From Crocinitomicaceae bacterium (GTDB taxonomy: Bacteria; Bacteroidota; Bacteroidia; Flavobacteriales_D; Sanyastnellaceae): 64,000 nucleotides of DNA. The stretch lies in contig NZGF01000004.1 of assembly GCA_002690915.1 (NCBI GenBank), forward strand, positions 1 through 64,000, written 5' to 3'. Below the pieces are notes generated by a model. That model searched no databases, had not been told where the DNA came from, and worked only from the letters and a program-made list of their open reading frames with translations. This document shows positions 61,152 to 64,000 of this stretch, one piece after another. Both the position numbers and the translations under genes were made by a program. Numbering within the stretch: the stretch's first letter is position 1; every line of letters starts with the position of its first letter.

Positions 61152-62356
61152 TACAATTGCTCAGCTAAGTCGGTCAAGCCCGTCGCCGCTGCAAGTTCGT
61201 CACGAACTTCGGTCAGCATTGCTGTTGTTACTGCGTAGAAATCGTCACCTAAGTCTTCGAGCAAGTGTGCAACCTCATCTGAATCGACTGAGGTGTTTTC
61301 TCCAAACTGAAGTCCCCACATGAACGCTTTTGCCTCGCTCAAAGCGTGATTTCTGAGTGCGTCGTCGGCGAAGTTGGAAATTGCAGAGTTAAAGTAGTGG
61401 ATTGCTGTGCCAGCAGCAGCCAACTCCAATTCAGTTCTGATGATCTCAATTTGCTGGTCACGAACCGTCATGTTGTCTGCGGAAATCGCAGCTCGTCCCA
61501 AACGGAAAGCCGCAGAGATTTTGGTCCCGCTTTGCAAAAGATCTTCTCGACCATCGGCGTACTTACCCCAAAAACGGTCTGTGCCAGAATTCGGATAATC
61601 CACTGCCGTGGTGAAGTAACCATAGCCTTCATCCCAGTGATGTTCCATTTTCGTGTAGTACTTGCCATTTGCAGGGTCCTCAGCCGTTGTATTGTCCACG
61701 TCCATTTTGTCGCTTCCCAAATACACCACTGAGATGTTGTAGTAGAAGCAAGCGCCCATCAACCCTTTTTCAATCAGTTGGGTCCATTCCTGCCCTTGGG
61801 CACTTTGCAAATATTGCTTCGCAGGATTGGTTGTGGAGAGAACCACACCAGTGACACCAGCAGAGCCTGCACCTGAACCATCACTTGCTGCAGCTACCTC
61901 ATCCATCCACGTTTCGAAAACATTCGTGAACTCACTATCTCCACCAACAGTCTTATTCTTCAATTGCTTCGAAGAACCTGTCATGCCAAGGTCTTCCTCA
62001 TCATCCCATGTGTAGTCCTCATTGGCGTACATGTCTTTCAGTACGTCAGCGTCCACGGATACGCCTTCATCGTTTGCTGTTTTTAGGTATGACGACATCT
62101 CAGACAGCATGTTCAAACGCTGGTGCTGCCCGCTGTAGCTCACGGTGTTGTTTCCGTCAGCGTCGGTGAACACATAAGTGTCAGGTGCGGCAATAGCGTA
62201 GGAGCAAGATCCATCGTCTGTATCTGCATCTGAATCATAATTATCGGCTGCTGGGTCAGTGCATCCTTCCGTGTCTCGATTGCACGAAGTCAGGGCGAAA
62301 GTAGCCACTAGGGCAAAGACAAAAATGCCTTTTAAAGAGGAGAACGTCGTGTTCAT
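61151..62356 (-). CDS. DUF4856 lipoprotein with one N-terminal GCTD repeat
   Basis: Lipobox ATFALTSCN, then EGCTDPAADNYDSDADTDDGSC; YSGQHQRLNMLSEMSSYLKTAND; start trimmed to ATG at 62356. Confidence 0.8.
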   Translation of the reverse strand: MNTTFSSLKGIFVFALVATFALTSCNRDTEGCTDPAADNYDSDADTDDGSCSYAIAAPDTYVFTDADGNNTVSYSGQHQRLNMLSEMSSYLKTANDEGVSVDADVLKDMYANEDYTWDDEEDLGMTGSSKQLKNKTVGGDSEFTNVFETWMDEVAAASDGSGAGSAGVTGVVLSTTNPAKQYLQSAQGQEWTQLIEKGLMGACFYYNISVVYLGSDKMDVDNTTAEDPANGKYYTKMEHHWDEGYGYFTTAVDYPNSGTDRFWGKYADGREDLLQSGTKISAAFRLGRAAISADNMTVRDQQIEIIRTELELAAAGTAIHYFNSAISNFADDALRNHALSEAKAFMWGLQFGENTSVDSDEVAHLLEDLGDDFYAVTTAMLTEVRDELAAATGLTDLAEQL

Positions 62357-62690
62357 TTTCCAGGTTTTGTAAATTAAAAGCGAGTGCAAATCTCATTTGT
62401 CGAATCGAGTTGACCAATACCGTAAATCCGGTAATTTAGAACTGGTCTAAATAAAGAAAGGAAATGCGACCGAACCATTTCTTTCTTCAGCCAGTATTGA
62501 ACGTTGGTTTTCGAAATCACCGACGGGTGTGATGCCTCAATCAAACCGTCTATGCAGGGGCGGTAGTTTCACCAAAACAACCAGAAACAGCACCTCTAAC
62601 GGCGCAACTAAACAAAAATCGCACTCGTTGTGGTAATATTGGTGGTCTCCATCTTTCAAAAACACTGCAGTTGACCCCAATCTGTCTGAA

Positions 62691-63548
62691 ATGAAAAATA
62701 TTTCACACCTCACCATCGTCTTTTTTCTAGGATTATGCGGTTCACTGTTCGCTCAAACAGAAGTCACCATTGACAACTATTCGGTGAACCTCTACGGTCA
62801 AGTGCAGCTTTCGATTCAGGGCAGCACCGACAACTACTACATCCTCGAGGCCCAGCACAGCGCCGATTTCGAGTGGCCTGCATCGATCACTATGGGGTCA
62901 GATGGTACCATGGTGATATCCGCGCCCGGCGCAGCATATCCACTCGATCAGTACAGCATTTGGGAATATGACATAGCGGATCCCGGTGACATCGATGGGG
63001 ACGGAATAGACGATGTAACCGAATACAACACAGTGCCCACGGACGCGCCGCTCAACTACGCCGAGGCTGTCGATTTTTACGACGGTGTGACTTCCATCCC
63101 AGATGCCGAAACCTTCATGGCGCTGGCGGTAGTTAACAATGTTGGATGGGCTCCATTCTTGGACGACCAGCTCTACGTGAAGTTTGGCATACTCAACCGA
63201 GACAGCCCAAACCCGCAGGTTTACTTCATCAACAGCAACACCCACACCATTCACCCGGCTTTTTGGACTGCAATCAATGCGGAGGTTATCGGTGACGATT
63301 CCTCCGGTGAGATCGTCTTTAACCCCACGCAAATCAACCCCAACGGGGTCATCGGTGGGTACTCTTTCAATTTCTCGTTTGGCGATGCCTACGACTTTGA
63401 AGCCACACAGCGCACCTATCAATTGTTGATGGCCAATATGCCCTTCCTCCAAAACAACATGAACCATTTCATCGGCGAGAACGACGAGGACGATTACCTC
63501 GATGATTACGCGGCTGACTACGAAGGCTCTGGGATTGATGTTGTGCTG
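62691..63548 (+). repeat. 858-bp dispersed direct repeat, copy 2
   Basis: Gapless partner of 52212-53069. Confidence 0.92.
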
Positions 63549-64000
63549 GAGTCTGAGGTGTTTGGCGACATCGATTACATCCCACTTCATCTGGCCGAAG
63601 GGTACGGATTCTTCAAGCATATGGAAGTTGATGAGACCCCCGGATCGAGAGACATCGTGCTGTATGATGCCCTCCCGAACTCACTCCCGCGCGTTGGCGG
63701 CATCATGACTTCCGTGATTCAAACACCGCTCTCCCACGTCAACCTGCGCGCCATTCAAGACAAAGTACCCAACGCTTACATCGCTGATCCGCTTTCCATC
63801 GATTCCATCGCAGGACTCTTGGGGAATTACATCTACTACCGGGTTGAAGCCGATTCGTACTTCATTCGCGAGGCCACATTGGATGAGGTCAACGAATGGT
63901 ATGAAGCGTTGCGCCCCACGGAGCCTCAGATTCCACCCCGCGACCTGAGCTTTACCGAAATCCTCCCACTTGATGACATCGGGTTTGAGATGTCCAGTGC
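62691..64000 (+). CDS. Secreted PEP-utilising/PEP-pyruvate-binding-type protein, N-terminal part (runs off window)
   Basis: Open to the window edge; signal peptide MKNISHLTIVFFLGLCGSLFAQ; LPRVGGIMTSVIQTPLSHVNLRAIQDKVPNAYIADP resembles the phosphohistidine swivelling domain of PEP-utilising enzymes. Confidence 0.75.
   Translation, partial: MKNISHLTIVFFLGLCGSLFAQTEVTIDNYSVNLYGQVQLSIQGSTDNYYILEAQHSADFEWPASITMGSDGTMVISAPGAAYPLDQYSIWEYDIADPGDIDGDGIDDVTEYNTVPTDAPLNYAEAVDFYDGVTSIPDAETFMALAVVNNVGWAPFLDDQLYVKFGILNRDSPNPQVYFINSNTHTIHPAFWTAINAEVIGDDSSGEIVFNPTQINPNGVIGGYSFNFSFGDAYDFEATQRTYQLLMANMPFLQNNMNHFIGENDEDDYLDDYAADYEGSGIDVVLESEVFGDIDYIPLHLAEGYGFFKHMEVDETPGSRDIVLYDALPNSLPRVGGIMTSVIQTPLSHVNLRAIQDKVPNAYIADPLSIDSIAGLLGNYIYYRVEADSYFIREATLDEVNEWYEALRPTEPQIPPRDLSFTEILPLDDIGFEMSS

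Overview
The window reads as a Bacteroidota chromosome segment, most likely a marine Flavobacteriales-type genome. This is inferred from type IX secretion (T9SS) C-terminal domains, Bat operon genes, rpmG-DUF4295-ftsY order, a proteorhodopsin and secreted repeat proteins. About 37 CDS are supportable, plus one tRNA-Ala(GGC) and several hairpin terminators. Housekeeping content includes batC(partial)-batD-batE, kdsA, a branched-chain 2-oxoacid dehydrogenase E1 alpha/beta fusion, queE, rimO, ftsY, rpmG, ftsK, lolA, guaA, maf, selD and mnmH. The most unusual parts are: (1) a locus at about 38.1-49.0 kb with a ~2,135-aa secreted protein holding ~28 'GCTDxxAxNYDxxATDDGSC' repeats, four copies of an apparently unnamed ~185-aa domain, and dockerin-like Cys-containing C-termini shared by three neighbouring proteins; (2) a tightly overlapping minus-strand cassette at 54.1-62.4 kb (DUF4856 lipoprotein, imelysin, HTTM, TonB-dependent receptor, DCC thiol oxidoreductase, two paralogous membrane proteins); (3) an in-frame DapF-DUF4105 fusion; (4) an 858-bp gapless duplicate in which one copy of a secreted PEP-utilising-like gene has lost its middle and is frameshifted; (5) a collagen-like protein with four interspersed 'GLSAYEVWLxxGNxxxxxDFxxSLxG' modules. 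No CRISPR array, prophage, transposase or rRNA was seen. All family calls come from reading the translated sequence; no database search was run.
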